NCBI GenBank assembly: GCA_021781495.1
Contig: JAJXWS010000013.1
Coordinates: forward strand, 1 to 53,408
Source: Acidobacteriota bacterium
GTDB taxonomy: Bacteria > Acidobacteriota > Terriglobia > Terriglobales > Acidobacteriaceae
Reading direction: 5' to 3'
DNA length: 53,408 nucleotides
The position numbers were made by a program, and so were the translations under genes. The notes below the pieces were generated by a model that ran no database searches, was not told where the DNA came from, and saw nothing but the letters and a program-made list of their open reading frames with translations. Shown one piece after another: positions 33,048 through 40,961 of the stretch (the stretch's first letter is position 1; each line of letters starts with the position of its first letter).

Positions 33048-34823
33048 ATGCTCAAAAAAACACTTTGCCTGCTCGCGTTTGCTGCCACATTGCTGCCCTG
33101 CGTTTCCTCGCTGGCCCAGTCCGTCCCTGACATCCTCATCGAGCACAACGTCGCCATGCGGACCCGCGACGGCGTCACCCTCCGCGCGGACATCTACCGC
33201 CCCGCCGGCGACGGCAGCTTTCCGGTCCTGCTGCAGCGCACGCCTTACAACAAGGACAACGCCGCCGTCTTTGCCCGCATGGCCGCCGCGCATGGCTTCA
33301 TGACCGTCGTGCAGGATGTCCGTGGCCGCTATGCCTCGGACGGCGAGTGGTACACCTTCAAGCATGAAATCAACGATGGCTATGACACCGTGGAGTGGGC
33401 TGCCGCCCTGCCGCACTCCAGCGGCAAGGTCGGCATGTTCGGCGGCTCTTACGTGGGCGCCACGCAGATGCTGGCGGCCATCAGCCATCCGCCGCATCTG
33501 GCCGGCATCTGCCCCGTGGTTACGGCCAGCAACTATCACGAGAACTGGACCTACCAGGGCGGCGCACTCGCGCAGTGGTTCGATGAGTCCTGGACCTCCG
33601 GCCTCGCGCAGGACACGCTGAACCGCATGGTGCGCGACAACACCAACGCCGTTGTTGGCAGCACGGCGCTGCCACTCACGCAATATCCGCTCTACAACTT
33701 TCACCTTGACCCCGGCTCGCCCGCTGCCATCGCCAGCCTTGCCCCGTACTTCGAGGACTGGATTGCGCACCCCGCCTATGACAGCTATTGGAAGCAGTGG
33801 GCCATCGACGAGAACTACGCCAACATCCAGGTGCCTGCGCTCACCGTGGCCGCATGGTACGACCTGTTTCAGGGCGGCTCCATCCGCAATTACATGGGTC
33901 TCAAGGCGGAGGCGGGCAACCAGACAGCGCGCAACGGCCAGCGTCTGATCATCGCCATCGGCGGCCACTCCGGCTTTGGCCGCCAGGTCGGTGATGTCGA
34001 TTTCGGCCCCGATGCGGCATTCGACGAGAACGCCGTCACTCTTGCGTGGTATGAGTATCTCTTCCAGGGCAAGCAGAACGAGTTCGCCACCGAGAAGCCC
34101 GTCAAGATCTTCGTGATGGGCGAGAACAAGTGGCGCTACGAGGACGCGTGGCCTCTGGAGCGCGCCAAAGAGACGCGCTATTTTCTGCACTCCGCCGGCA
34201 AGGCCAACAGCGCAAGCGGCGACGGCGCCCTCACCGTTTCAGCCGCGAGCAAGGAGGCCGCCGACAGCTTTGTCTACGACCCAGCGAATCCCGTGCCCAC
34301 CGTGGGCGGGCCGCTGTGCTGCGACCCCGCGCATCTGCCGGGAGGCCCGCGCGACCAGAAGCAGGTGGAGGCGCGCAACGATGTGCTCGTCTACTCCACG
34401 CCGCCGCTGGAGCAGGATGTCGAAGTCACCGGCCCCGTTACGCTGGATCTTTTTGCAAAGTCTTCAGCGGTCGATACGGACTTTACCGCGAAGCTGGTGG
34501 ACGTGGCCCCGGACGGCGTTGCGCACAACCTCACGGAGGGCATTCTGCGCGCGCGCTTCCGCAACTCCACCAGCACGGCCGAGCTCATCACGCCGGGCAA
34601 AGTCTACGAGTACAAGATTGATGTGTGGTACTCGAGCAACGTCTTCCTCAAGGGCCACAGAATCCGCCTTGAGGTCTCCAGCAGCAACTTCCCGCGCTTC
34701 GACCGCAACCTGAACACCGGCAAAGACGCCGCCACCAGCGCGACGTTCGTGAAGGCCACCAACACCATCCTCCACGACGCCGAGCATCCCAGCGCGCTGC
34801 TGTTGCCCGTGGTGCCACGGTAA
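33048..34823 (+). CDS. Exported CocE/NonD-family hydrolase (X-Pro dipeptidyl-peptidase/acylase type)
   Basis: The protein has 591 residues from the ATG at 33048, with GAGGGA upstream, and a signal peptide (MLKKTLCLLAFAATLLPCVSSLA). The alpha/beta-hydrolase core shows RDGVTLRADIYRPAGDGSFPVLLQRTPYNK, VVQDVRGRYASDGEW and the nucleophile Ser in MFGGSYVGATQ. It also shows an Asp in AAWYDLFQGG and a late His in IAIGGHSGFG. The C-terminal jelly-roll domain (VEVTGPVTLDLFAKSSAVDTDFTAKLVDVAPDG ... SSNFPRFDRNLNTG) is that of the CocE/NonD family, which includes cocaine esterase, glutaryl-7-ACA acylase and X-Pro dipeptidyl-peptidases. It is probably a periplasmic amidase or peptidase; the natural substrate is unknown. 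Confidence 0.9.
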   Translation: MLKKTLCLLAFAATLLPCVSSLAQSVPDILIEHNVAMRTRDGVTLRADIYRPAGDGSFPVLLQRTPYNKDNAAVFARMAAAHGFMTVVQDVRGRYASDGEWYTFKHEINDGYDTVEWAAALPHSSGKVGMFGGSYVGATQMLAAISHPPHLAGICPVVTASNYHENWTYQGGALAQWFDESWTSGLAQDTLNRMVRDNTNAVVGSTALPLTQYPLYNFHLDPGSPAAIASLAPYFEDWIAHPAYDSYWKQWAIDENYANIQVPALTVAAWYDLFQGGSIRNYMGLKAEAGNQTARNGQRLIIAIGGHSGFGRQVGDVDFGPDAAFDENAVTLAWYEYLFQGKQNEFATEKPVKIFVMGENKWRYEDAWPLERAKETRYFLHSAGKANSASGDGALTVSAASKEAADSFVYDPANPVPTVGGPLCCDPAHLPGGPRDQKQVEARNDVLVYSTPPLEQDVEVTGPVTLDLFAKSSAVDTDFTAKLVDVAPDGVAHNLTEGILRARFRNSTSTAELITPGKVYEYKIDVWYSSNVFLKGHRIRLEVSSSNFPRFDRNLNTGKDAATSATFVKATNTILHDAEHPSALLLPVVPR

Positions 34824-34830
34824 GCGCGAA

Positions 34831-34857
34831 CCCCGCGAGCCGCAGCGTTTCGCGGGG
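34831..34857. terminator. GC hairpin after the CocE/NonD gene
   Basis: CCCCGCGA, an 11-base loop, TCGCGGGG: a perfect 8-bp stem starting 8 bases past the stop codon. No T-run follows, so this is a possible terminator only. Confidence 0.45.
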
Positions 34858-34879
34858 CCAGGGGAAAGAAAATGGGTGC

Positions 34880-34905
34880 CCCAGGTCTCGCTTCTGAGAC
34901 CTGGG
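34880..34905. repeat. REP-like palindrome CCCAGGTCTC / GAGACCTGGG
   Basis: A perfect 10-bp stem with a GCTTCT loop, preceded by GGGTGCC. It shares the GGGTGCC(C) edge with the REPs around the RAYT gene but has a different core, so it may be a third repeat type in this genome. Confidence 0.6.
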
Positions 34906-34935
34906 AATCCGCCCCCGTTCCGCATCTCATCTCTT

Positions 34936-34991
34936 GCTGATTCGCTGATTCGCTGACTAGCTGACCTGCTGGCTCGCTGTCCTGCTGCTCT
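34936..34991. repeat. Tandem 8-bp repeat across the hemG stop codon
   Basis: Seven consecutive octamers of the form GCTGNNNN: GCTGATTC twice, then GCTGACTA, GCTGACCT, GCTGGCTC, GCTGTCCT and GCTGCTCT. The third unit contains the hemG stop (34957-34959). The period is not a multiple of three. Confidence 0.75.
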
Positions 34992-36450
34992 GCGCGAGTT
35001 CCCGTGCCGCCTGCCGTCCCAGCCGGATGCAATCCGGAATTCCGATGCCGTCATAGGCGTTGCCCGCCAGCCGCAGGCCGGGCAGAGCGGCCACGCGCGC
35101 GTGGATGAGCTTCATCCGATCCTGGTGGCCCACGGCGTACTGGGCCATGGCCCGTCGCCAGCGGGAGACCTGCGCGTGCTCGGGCTGGGCATCGCGGCCA
35201 ATGGTTCCGGCGCCGAGAATCTCGGTGAGTTCGCGCCGAACCGTCTGCACCAGGACTTCATCCGGCTCGGTCAGGAGTGACTCGTTGTTCATGCCGCCCA
35301 GAAATGCCCGCAGAACCGCCTTGCCCTGCGGCGTGCGGCCCAGGAACTTGCGATGGACGAAGGTGCAGGCCAGCATGGAGCGCTGTTCGCTGGCCGGAAC
35401 CAGAAACCCGAAGCCGTCGGGCAGCGATCCCAGCTGCATTTCGTCATACATCAGGTTGATGGTGATGGACGAAGAGTAGGGAATTCCGGTCAGCGCCTCG
35501 GACAGCACCGTGTCCACGCCGCTCAGCAGCGCGCCAACGGCCCACGCGGGCGACGCCATGATGATGGAGTCGTAGTGCTCTACGCGACTGCCGGTGTCGC
35601 TGCTGCCGGAGGTGACCTGCCAGCCGCCGTCCACCCGCTCCAGCCGGTTTACCGGCGTGGAGCGGCGCACCCAGGCCGGCTCCAGCCGCGCTTCCAGCGC
35701 GTCCACCAGTTGCTGCATGCCGCCGCGCAGCGTGGTGAAGATGCCGCGGGCCGCCGGGCGTGCTGCCGCCTGCCCGCCACCACCTGCGGAGCCCTGCTTG
35801 CGGGCAGCCATCTTTGCGCGCATCTCGCGGTGAGCCGCCAGCATGCCCCGGGTCAGCGAGCCATACTTTGCCTCCATCTCCACCAGCCGCGGCAGCACGG
35901 TGCGCGCGCTGAGCTGCGTTGCGTCTCCGCCGTAGATGCCGGAGAGAAGCGGGTCTGCCAGACGGTCCACGGCCTCCGCGCCAAAGTGCCGCTCCACCAG
36001 TGCAGCTACGGATTCATCCTGTCCGCTGGGGCGCGGCGGATGAAGCAGCTCAAGCGCCATTCTTATTTTGGTTTTTGTACTGAACAGGCGCGTCAGTGCG
36101 GTGGGAATCAGCTTGGTCGGCACCAGGAACATCAGCCCGTCGGGCAGCGGAACCAGGCGGTTCTTGACCACCACGTAGGTCTTGCGGTCGGCGTCGTTGG
36201 AGGGCGTCAGCTCCGCGCCTAGTCCCAGCTCGCGGCACAACTCGGCGGCGGCGGGCTTCTCCGTAATAAACGAGTCCGGTCCGCGCTCGAGCACGGCGCC
36301 GTTCACAATCTCTGACGCCAGCGAGCCGCCCAGGCGCTCCCGCGCCTCAAACAGCGTGTACTCCACCGCCGCGCCGCCGGCGCGTGCCTTCTCCAGTTCA
36401 TAGGCAGCCGCCAGCCCTGCTATGCCACCGCCAATGATTGCTGTCCGCAT
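34957..36450 (-). CDS. hemG: Protoporphyrinogen/coproporphyrinogen oxidase (FAD, HemY type)
   Basis: The protein has 497 residues from the ATG at 36450 (MRTAIIGGGIAGLAAAYEL); the open frame extends 44 codons upstream without homology. The FAD dinucleotide motif GGGIAGLAAAYELEKA opens the protein, and TLFEARERLGGSLASE and LERGPDSFITEKPAA follow. Later motifs are FGAEAVDRLADPLLSGIYGGDATQLSARTVLPRLVEMEAKYGSL and the FAD-binding C-terminus PGLRLAGNAYDGIGIPDCIRLGRQAA. It oxidises (copro/proto)porphyrinogen late in haem synthesis. The gene is divergent from cydAB, whose product needs haem b and d, and a CRP/FNR-type palindrome lies between them. The last residues are coded by a tandem 8-bp repeat. 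Confidence 0.93.
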   Translation of the reverse strand: MRTAIIGGGIAGLAAAYELEKARAGGAAVEYTLFEARERLGGSLASEIVNGAVLERGPDSFITEKPAAAELCRELGLGAELTPSNDADRKTYVVVKNRLVPLPDGLMFLVPTKLIPTALTRLFSTKTKIRMALELLHPPRPSGQDESVAALVERHFGAEAVDRLADPLLSGIYGGDATQLSARTVLPRLVEMEAKYGSLTRGMLAAHREMRAKMAARKQGSAGGGGQAAARPAARGIFTTLRGGMQQLVDALEARLEPAWVRRSTPVNRLERVDGGWQVTSGSSDTGSRVEHYDSIIMASPAWAVGALLSGVDTVLSEALTGIPYSSSITINLMYDEMQLGSLPDGFGFLVPASEQRSMLACTFVHRKFLGRTPQGKAVLRAFLGGMNNESLLTEPDEVLVQTVRRELTEILGAGTIGRDAQPEHAQVSRWRRAMAQYAVGHQDRMKLIHARVAALPGLRLAGNAYDGIGIPDCIRLGRQAARELAQSSRTASQQVS

Positions 36451-36588
36451 CCTGTGTTGACCTCGATTTCCCTTACTACCAATGTACCTGCGCGGGCCTT
36501 GTCCACAGCGCGCTCCGTACCGGAGCGTGAGGGGGAGAACAGCCGCCTCTATCTCCTCTAGAATCGCCTGCGCATGCCACATGCGCGT

Positions 36589-36602
36589 GTGATTTGAATC
36601 AC
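36589..36602. promoter_or_regulatory. CRP/FNR-type palindrome between hemG and cydA
   Basis: GTGATTTGAATCAC, with perfect 6-bp arms around TG, preceded by T to give TGTGA-N6-TCAC. It is 147 bases upstream of the cydA ATG and 145 bases from the hemG ATG (centre to start). Identical to the core of the site at 40873. A -10-like TATACT lies at 36637-36642 on the cydA side. Confidence 0.6.
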
Positions 36603-36742
36603 TTTATAACCTGCGCCTCAACCCGGAGAATAGCCGTATACTGCCGGGCACAGGGTAAAACTGTGCCTTGCCTGCCTTCTGTATCCAACGCGCCGGGACG
36701 TTGCGTGCATTCCCCGGCTTGTCCTGCATCTGGAGACGCTAG

Positions 36743-38104
36743 ATGACTGCTGAATTGATCCATCGCCTGCACTTCGCCTTCACGGTTACATTCCACTATC
36801 TGTTTCCGCAGCTCACCATGGGCCTTGCCTTGCTCATTGTGGTGCTGAAAACCGTGGCGCTGAAAACCGGGAGCGAGCAGTGGGACCGCGCCGCGCGCTT
36901 CTGGGGCCGCATCTTCGGTATCAACTTTGTTTTCGGCGTGGTCACCGGCATCCCCATGGAGTTCGAGTTTGGCACCAACTGGGCGCGTTTTTCGCGCCTG
37001 TCGGGCGGCGTAATCGGGCAGCCGCTGGCCATGGAGGGTGTCTTCAGCTTCTTTCTGGAGTCGGCGTTTCTTGGACTTTTCCTGTATGGCGAAAAGTTTC
37101 TTTCGCGCAGGATGCACTGGTTCTCGTCGGTGATGGTGTGGCTGGGCTCGTGGATCTCGGGCTTCTTCATCATCGTGACGGACGCATGGATGCAGCACCC
37201 CGTGGCCTATGCGCACCTGCCCAACGGGCAGTATGAGGTGCTGAGCTTCTGGCAACTGCTGCTGAACCCATGGGGCCTGCTGCAGTATGCGCACAACATG
37301 ACCGGGGCCGTGGTTACAGGCAGCTTTGTGATGGCCGCGACCGGAGCTTTCTATCTGCTGGAGGGCCGCTTCCGCCAGTGTAACTGCGAGTACGGACACA
37401 TCTTCCTGAAGGTGGGCGTGATTGCCGGGCTCATCTCGACGATCCTCATCATCTTTCCCACCGGCGACCTGCACGGCAAATACGTGGCGCGCAATCAGCC
37501 GGCCGCCATCGCCGCCATGGAGGGTCTCTTCAAGACCGAGTCCGGCGCGGGCATTGTGCTGGTGGGCCAGCCCAATGAGGAGACCGGCCAGATTGACAAT
37601 CCCATCGTGGTCAACAACGTGCTGAGTTTCCTGATCTACGGGACCACCAAGGCGGAGGTGAAAGGGCTTGACCAGTTTCCGCGCGACCAGTGGCCCACGA
37701 CCCTGCCGCTGCTCTACTACGCCTACCACATCATGGCGGGGCTGGGGACCTACTTTGTGGTGCTGATGCTGGCCGCCGCGTTTCTGCTGTGGCGCAACCG
37801 GCTCTACGACACGCGCTGGATTCTGTGGCTGCTGCTCATCAGCTTTCCGCTGCCGTATATCGCCAACACGGCCGGCTGGATGACGGCCGAGATCGGTCGC
37901 CAGCCCTGGTTGATCTATGGCCTGCTGCGCACCAGCGAGGGCTTCAGCGATACGGTCTCTGCGGGCAACGGGCTGTTTACGCTGCTGGGCTTTATGGGGC
38001 TCTACGCCCTGCTGGGCCTGCTGTTCACCGTGCTTGTCTATCGCGAAATCAGCCACGGACCGGCTCCGGAGGCGCTTGCCGCCCAGGCAGTTGCCGCCGA
38101 ATGA
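36743..38104 (+). CDS. cydA: Cytochrome bd ubiquinol oxidase subunit I
   Basis: This 453-residue inner-membrane protein has about nine helices. Haem ligands and catalytic residues can be placed: His18 (TVTFHYLF, high-spin haem), Glu98 and Glu106 (AMEGVFSFFLES), His184 (LLQYAHNMTGAVVTGSF) and the GWMTAEIGRQPW motif. The Q-loop after TGDLHGKYVARNQPAAIAAMEG is short, as in the CioA/cyanide-insensitive-like branch rather than E. coli CydA. It oxidises quinol and reduces O2 to water with high affinity. It is followed by cydB after 43 bases. The expected regulation by a CRP/FNR protein fits the palindrome at 36589. Confidence 0.96.
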   Translation: MTAELIHRLHFAFTVTFHYLFPQLTMGLALLIVVLKTVALKTGSEQWDRAARFWGRIFGINFVFGVVTGIPMEFEFGTNWARFSRLSGGVIGQPLAMEGVFSFFLESAFLGLFLYGEKFLSRRMHWFSSVMVWLGSWISGFFIIVTDAWMQHPVAYAHLPNGQYEVLSFWQLLLNPWGLLQYAHNMTGAVVTGSFVMAATGAFYLLEGRFRQCNCEYGHIFLKVGVIAGLISTILIIFPTGDLHGKYVARNQPAAIAAMEGLFKTESGAGIVLVGQPNEETGQIDNPIVVNNVLSFLIYGTTKAEVKGLDQFPRDQWPTTLPLLYYAYHIMAGLGTYFVVLMLAAAFLLWRNRLYDTRWILWLLLISFPLPYIANTAGWMTAEIGRQPWLIYGLLRTSEGFSDTVSAGNGLFTLLGFMGLYALLGLLFTVLVYREISHGPAPEALAAQAVAAE

Positions 38105-38147
38105 CACGCTGCGCCGGGGGACGAACAACCGAGGAAGGAGCTACCGC

Positions 38148-39191
38148 ATGATGGGTTTTATCTGGTTCTGGCTGGTTGCCGTAATGATCGTGGGCTACGT
38201 GGTCCTGGACGGCTTTGATCTTGGCGTAGGCGTGCTGCACCTCTTCCTGGTGCGCAATGAGGCGGAGCGGCAGACGGCTCTGCGCTCCATTGGCCCGGTG
38301 TGGGACGGCAACGAGGTCTGGCTGCTGGCTGGCGGCGGCACGCTGTACTTTGCCTTTCCGCTGCTTTACGCCTCGGCTTTCAGCGGCTTCTATCTGCCGC
38401 TGATGATTGTGCTGTGGCTGCTGGTGCTGCGCGGCGTGAGCCTGGAACTGCGCAACCATCTCGACCTGGGCGTGTGGCGCGCACTGCTGGATGGCGTATT
38501 TGGCCTGGCCAGCGCGCTGCTCGCCATCTTTTTCGGCGCCGCGCTGGCGAACGTGCTGCGCGGCGTTCCGCTGCAGGCAGACGGCTACTTCTTCCTGCCG
38601 CTGTGGACCAACTGGCAGCCCGGCGCCAATCCCGGCATTCTGGACTGGTACACGGTCATCGGCGGGCTTGTCGCGCTGGTTGCGCTTACGCTGCACGGGG
38701 CGCTGTGGCTCACCATCAAAGTCTCTGGCGAGCTGGAACAGCGCGCCCGCAGGCTGGTGACGCCGCTGTGGATGGCGCTGATTGCGCTTACCCTTGTCAG
38801 CCTTGTGGCTACCATTGCTGTGCGCCCGGCCAGCCTGGACAACTACTTCCGCTACCCGGTCACCTTCCTTGTTCCGGCCGGTGTTGTGGCTGCGCTTGCA
38901 GCACTGTGGTTCTGGAACCGCAATGCCCAACCGGTGAAGGCGTTCCTCGCGTCCTGCTTCTATCTCTTCTTCATGCTGGCGGGAGCCTGCTGGGGCGTTT
39001 ATCCCACGCTGCTGCCCGCCACCACTGGCGCGCAGAATGACATCACGCTGAGCCGCGCTATCTCCGGCCCGCACACGCTTTCAGTTGGCCTTGCGTGGTG
39101 GACCTTCGGCATGGCGCTGGCGGTGGCGTACGTGGTGTTTGTCTACAGCCGCTTCAAGGGCAAGGTGGATCTCGACGCGCACGGACACTGA
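38148..39191 (+). CDS. cydB: Cytochrome bd ubiquinol oxidase subunit II
   Basis: The protein has 347 residues from the ATG at 38148, with AGGAG 7 bases upstream; a longer open frame runs back into cydA and is not real. The family opening is clear: GFIWFWLVAVMIVGYVVLDGFDLGVGVLHLF, then IGPVWDGNEVWLLAGGGTLYFAFPLLYASAFSGFYLPLMIVLWLLVLRGVSLELRNH. About eight to nine membrane helices end in YVVFVYSRFKGKV. It forms the bd oxidase with CydA. No cydX-like small ORF is evident after it; a bidirectional terminator follows at 39223-39281. Confidence 0.96.
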   Translation: MMGFIWFWLVAVMIVGYVVLDGFDLGVGVLHLFLVRNEAERQTALRSIGPVWDGNEVWLLAGGGTLYFAFPLLYASAFSGFYLPLMIVLWLLVLRGVSLELRNHLDLGVWRALLDGVFGLASALLAIFFGAALANVLRGVPLQADGYFFLPLWTNWQPGANPGILDWYTVIGGLVALVALTLHGALWLTIKVSGELEQRARRLVTPLWMALIALTLVSLVATIAVRPASLDNYFRYPVTFLVPAGVVAALAALWFWNRNAQPVKAFLASCFYLFFMLAGACWGVYPTLLPATTGAQNDITLSRAISGPHTLSVGLAWWTFGMALAVAYVVFVYSRFKGKVDLDAHGH

Positions 39192-39222
39192 TCCGGCGCG
39201 GCCGGCAGCCGCAATCCGCCGC

Positions 39223-39281
39223 AAAAAAATCGGGCAGGAAGGTCGAGATGCAGCTCCCGGCCATCCTGCCCAAATTTGTTT
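39223..39281. terminator. Bidirectional terminator between cydB and the radical SAM gene
   Basis: GGGCAGGA (39232-39239) pairs with TCCTGCCC (39264-39271). On the plus strand it is followed by AAATTTGTTT. On the minus strand it is followed by GATTTTTTT (the A-run at 39223-39229). It can stop both convergent transcripts. Confidence 0.85.
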
Positions 39282-39366
39282 CGACGGACCGTCCGCTTCG
39301 TCAGCTCGATTGCAACTGCCTCACGAACGAATCAGCCGAATCCATCCCCCAGGTACAACCAAGCAT

Positions 39367-40581
39367 TTACAGCGAAACCAGTGTGCTGGTCGCCTCCGGC
39401 TGGCAAACCGAGGCGGCCTCGCCCTGGACGGGCGGTGCCCAGTTGCGCGGCTGGTAGATGCAGCACGGTTCCTGCGCCAGCGGATCGCCGGTGAGGGCAT
39501 AGGCCCGCGCGCGGGAGCCGCCGCAGATTTCCTTGTACTCGCATGCGCCGCACTTGCCCTCAAGCTGGCTTGTATCGCGCAGAGCCTTGAAGATGGGCGC
39601 GTTGCGGTAGATGTCTGCCAGTTTGCTCTCACGCACGTTGCCGGCATGGATGGGCAGAAAGCCGCTGGGATACACGTTGCCCACGTGCGACACAAACAGG
39701 AAGCCCTTGCCATCATTCACGCGCCGCGTGGCCCAGCCCATGTTGCGGGTCTTGGCGTCGCTGGTGGGCGCGCCCGGCTCGTACTCGGCGGCCGCGCCAT
39801 GCGTATGCCCATGCCCGTGGCCCATCCGGCGCTCTTCCAGGTTGTGCTGCAGCAGGTAGCGCCGATAGTGCATGGCCTCCGTCGTCTTGATCTGGAAGCT
39901 GACCCGGTGCGACAGTTCGTAAATCTTGCCGAAGACCTGCTCAAACTCTTCTCCGCTCAGCAGGTCGCCCAACTGGCCGCGTCCCACCGGCACCAGGAAG
40001 AAGACGTTCCACATCACGATCTTGAGCCTTTCAAACAGCGCGCACAGGCCGTCGAGATCGTGCGCATTGTGGCGGCTGATGGTCGAGTGCACCTGGATGG
40101 GAATCCCGGCCTCGTTGGCCCACTCCACGGCCTGCACCGTGCGGGCCCAGGCTCCGGGCAATCCGCGAAAGGCGTCATGGATTTCCGGTGTTGAGCCGTC
40201 GAGCGAGATGCCCAGGCGGACTACGCCGGCCTCTTTCATCTTGAAGATGGCCTCGCGCGTGAGCAGCGGCGTGGCGCTGGGCGTGACGGCCACCTTGACG
40301 CCCCTGCCGGCTGCATGGCGAATCAGCTCATACAGATCGGGGCGCTTGAGCGGATCGCCGCCGGTGAAGACAAAGATCGGCACCTGCATCTCGGCGATCT
40401 GGTCAATCAGCGCTTTGCCTTCATCGGTGCTGAGCTGGTCAGGATGCGCCATTGGCTGGGCGGCGGCGCGGCAGTGCTTGCACGCCAGGTCGCAGGACTG
40501 GGTGACTTCCCAGATGGCCAGAAAAGGAGTTTCGTCGTAGTTGAGCCCGCCTCGTGCGGGAATGTTATGCATCGGTTGCAT
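39367..40581 (-). CDS. Radical SAM/SPASM protein with a His-rich loop (NirJ/AhbD-like)
   Basis: The protein has 404 residues from the ATG at 40581, which has GGAGGT close upstream; the frame extends 32 codons further. The radical SAM core has the [4Fe-4S] cysteines Cys30, Cys34 and Cys37 in WEVTQSCDLACKHCRAAAQP, the SAM-binding FVFTGGDPLKRPD, and GVVRLGISLDGSTPEIHD. The C-terminal SPASM region has clustered cysteines in LEGKCGACEYKEICGG and CC near the end. Haem-modifying enzymes such as NirJ and AhbD share this layout, and the cydAB/hemG setting fits haem or redox-cofactor chemistry, but the substrate is not proven. A run HGHGHTHG (about 255-262) is an unusual metal-binding-like insert. Confidence 0.87.
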   Translation of the reverse strand: MQPMHNIPARGGLNYDETPFLAIWEVTQSCDLACKHCRAAAQPMAHPDQLSTDEGKALIDQIAEMQVPIFVFTGGDPLKRPDLYELIRHAAGRGVKVAVTPSATPLLTREAIFKMKEAGVVRLGISLDGSTPEIHDAFRGLPGAWARTVQAVEWANEAGIPIQVHSTISRHNAHDLDGLCALFERLKIVMWNVFFLVPVGRGQLGDLLSGEEFEQVFGKIYELSHRVSFQIKTTEAMHYRRYLLQHNLEERRMGHGHGHTHGAAAEYEPGAPTSDAKTRNMGWATRRVNDGKGFLFVSHVGNVYPSGFLPIHAGNVRESKLADIYRNAPIFKALRDTSQLEGKCGACEYKEICGGSRARAYALTGDPLAQEPCCIYQPRNWAPPVQGEAASVCQPEATSTLVSL

Positions 40582-40682
40582 GAAGACCTCCGGCGGAATC
40601 GCGGCCGGCTCAGCAAGCGCTATCAGCGGCGGGGGAGCGCCACGATTCTTCTTTAGGAAACCAGCCCGGCCGTGCAAAATCT

Positions 40683-40696
40683 GTGATTCAGATCAC
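40683..40696. promoter_or_regulatory. CRP/FNR-type palindrome upstream of the radical SAM gene
   Basis: GTGATTCAGATCAC: perfect arms GTGAT and ATCAC around TCAG, centred about 108 bases upstream of the radical SAM start codon. It belongs with the sites at 36589 and 40873. Confidence 0.5.
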
Positions 40697-40870
40697 TCTT
40701 GGTTGTCAGGCCCGCCGTGTGGCCGGATTTTGCGGCAGATTCGCTGGACAAACAGGGGCCACCGGCGCACAATTGTGGGCGTCGATGTACCAAAAAATCG
40801 GTATTCGCGTCCAACCTGCAAGACGCTTTATTCGCGACGGATCGAAGACTCGGGCAACCCTGGCTCCCCT

Positions 40871-40888
40871 GGGTGATTTGAATCACCC
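40871..40888. promoter_or_regulatory. CRP/FNR-type palindrome upstream of the tandem Usp gene
   Basis: GGGTGATTTGAATCACCC: a perfect palindrome with 8-bp arms around TG, centred 82 bases upstream of the Usp ATG. It has the same 14-base core as the site before cydA. If transcription starts near 40921 the centre would sit near -41, a class II activator position; no strong -10 was found to prove this. Confidence 0.6.
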
Positions 40889-40961
40889 CACAATGTGCCG
40901 TCGGATACCGTTAACGCACAATTGCTCTGTCACAGTACTCTCGCACTTCAAGGAGGTTCCC

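Noticed and set aside
36599..38128. 509-codon minus-strand frame opposite cydA
   Set aside because: CydA is unambiguous with its haem ligands in place. The opposite frame is Gln/His/Arg-rich shadow.
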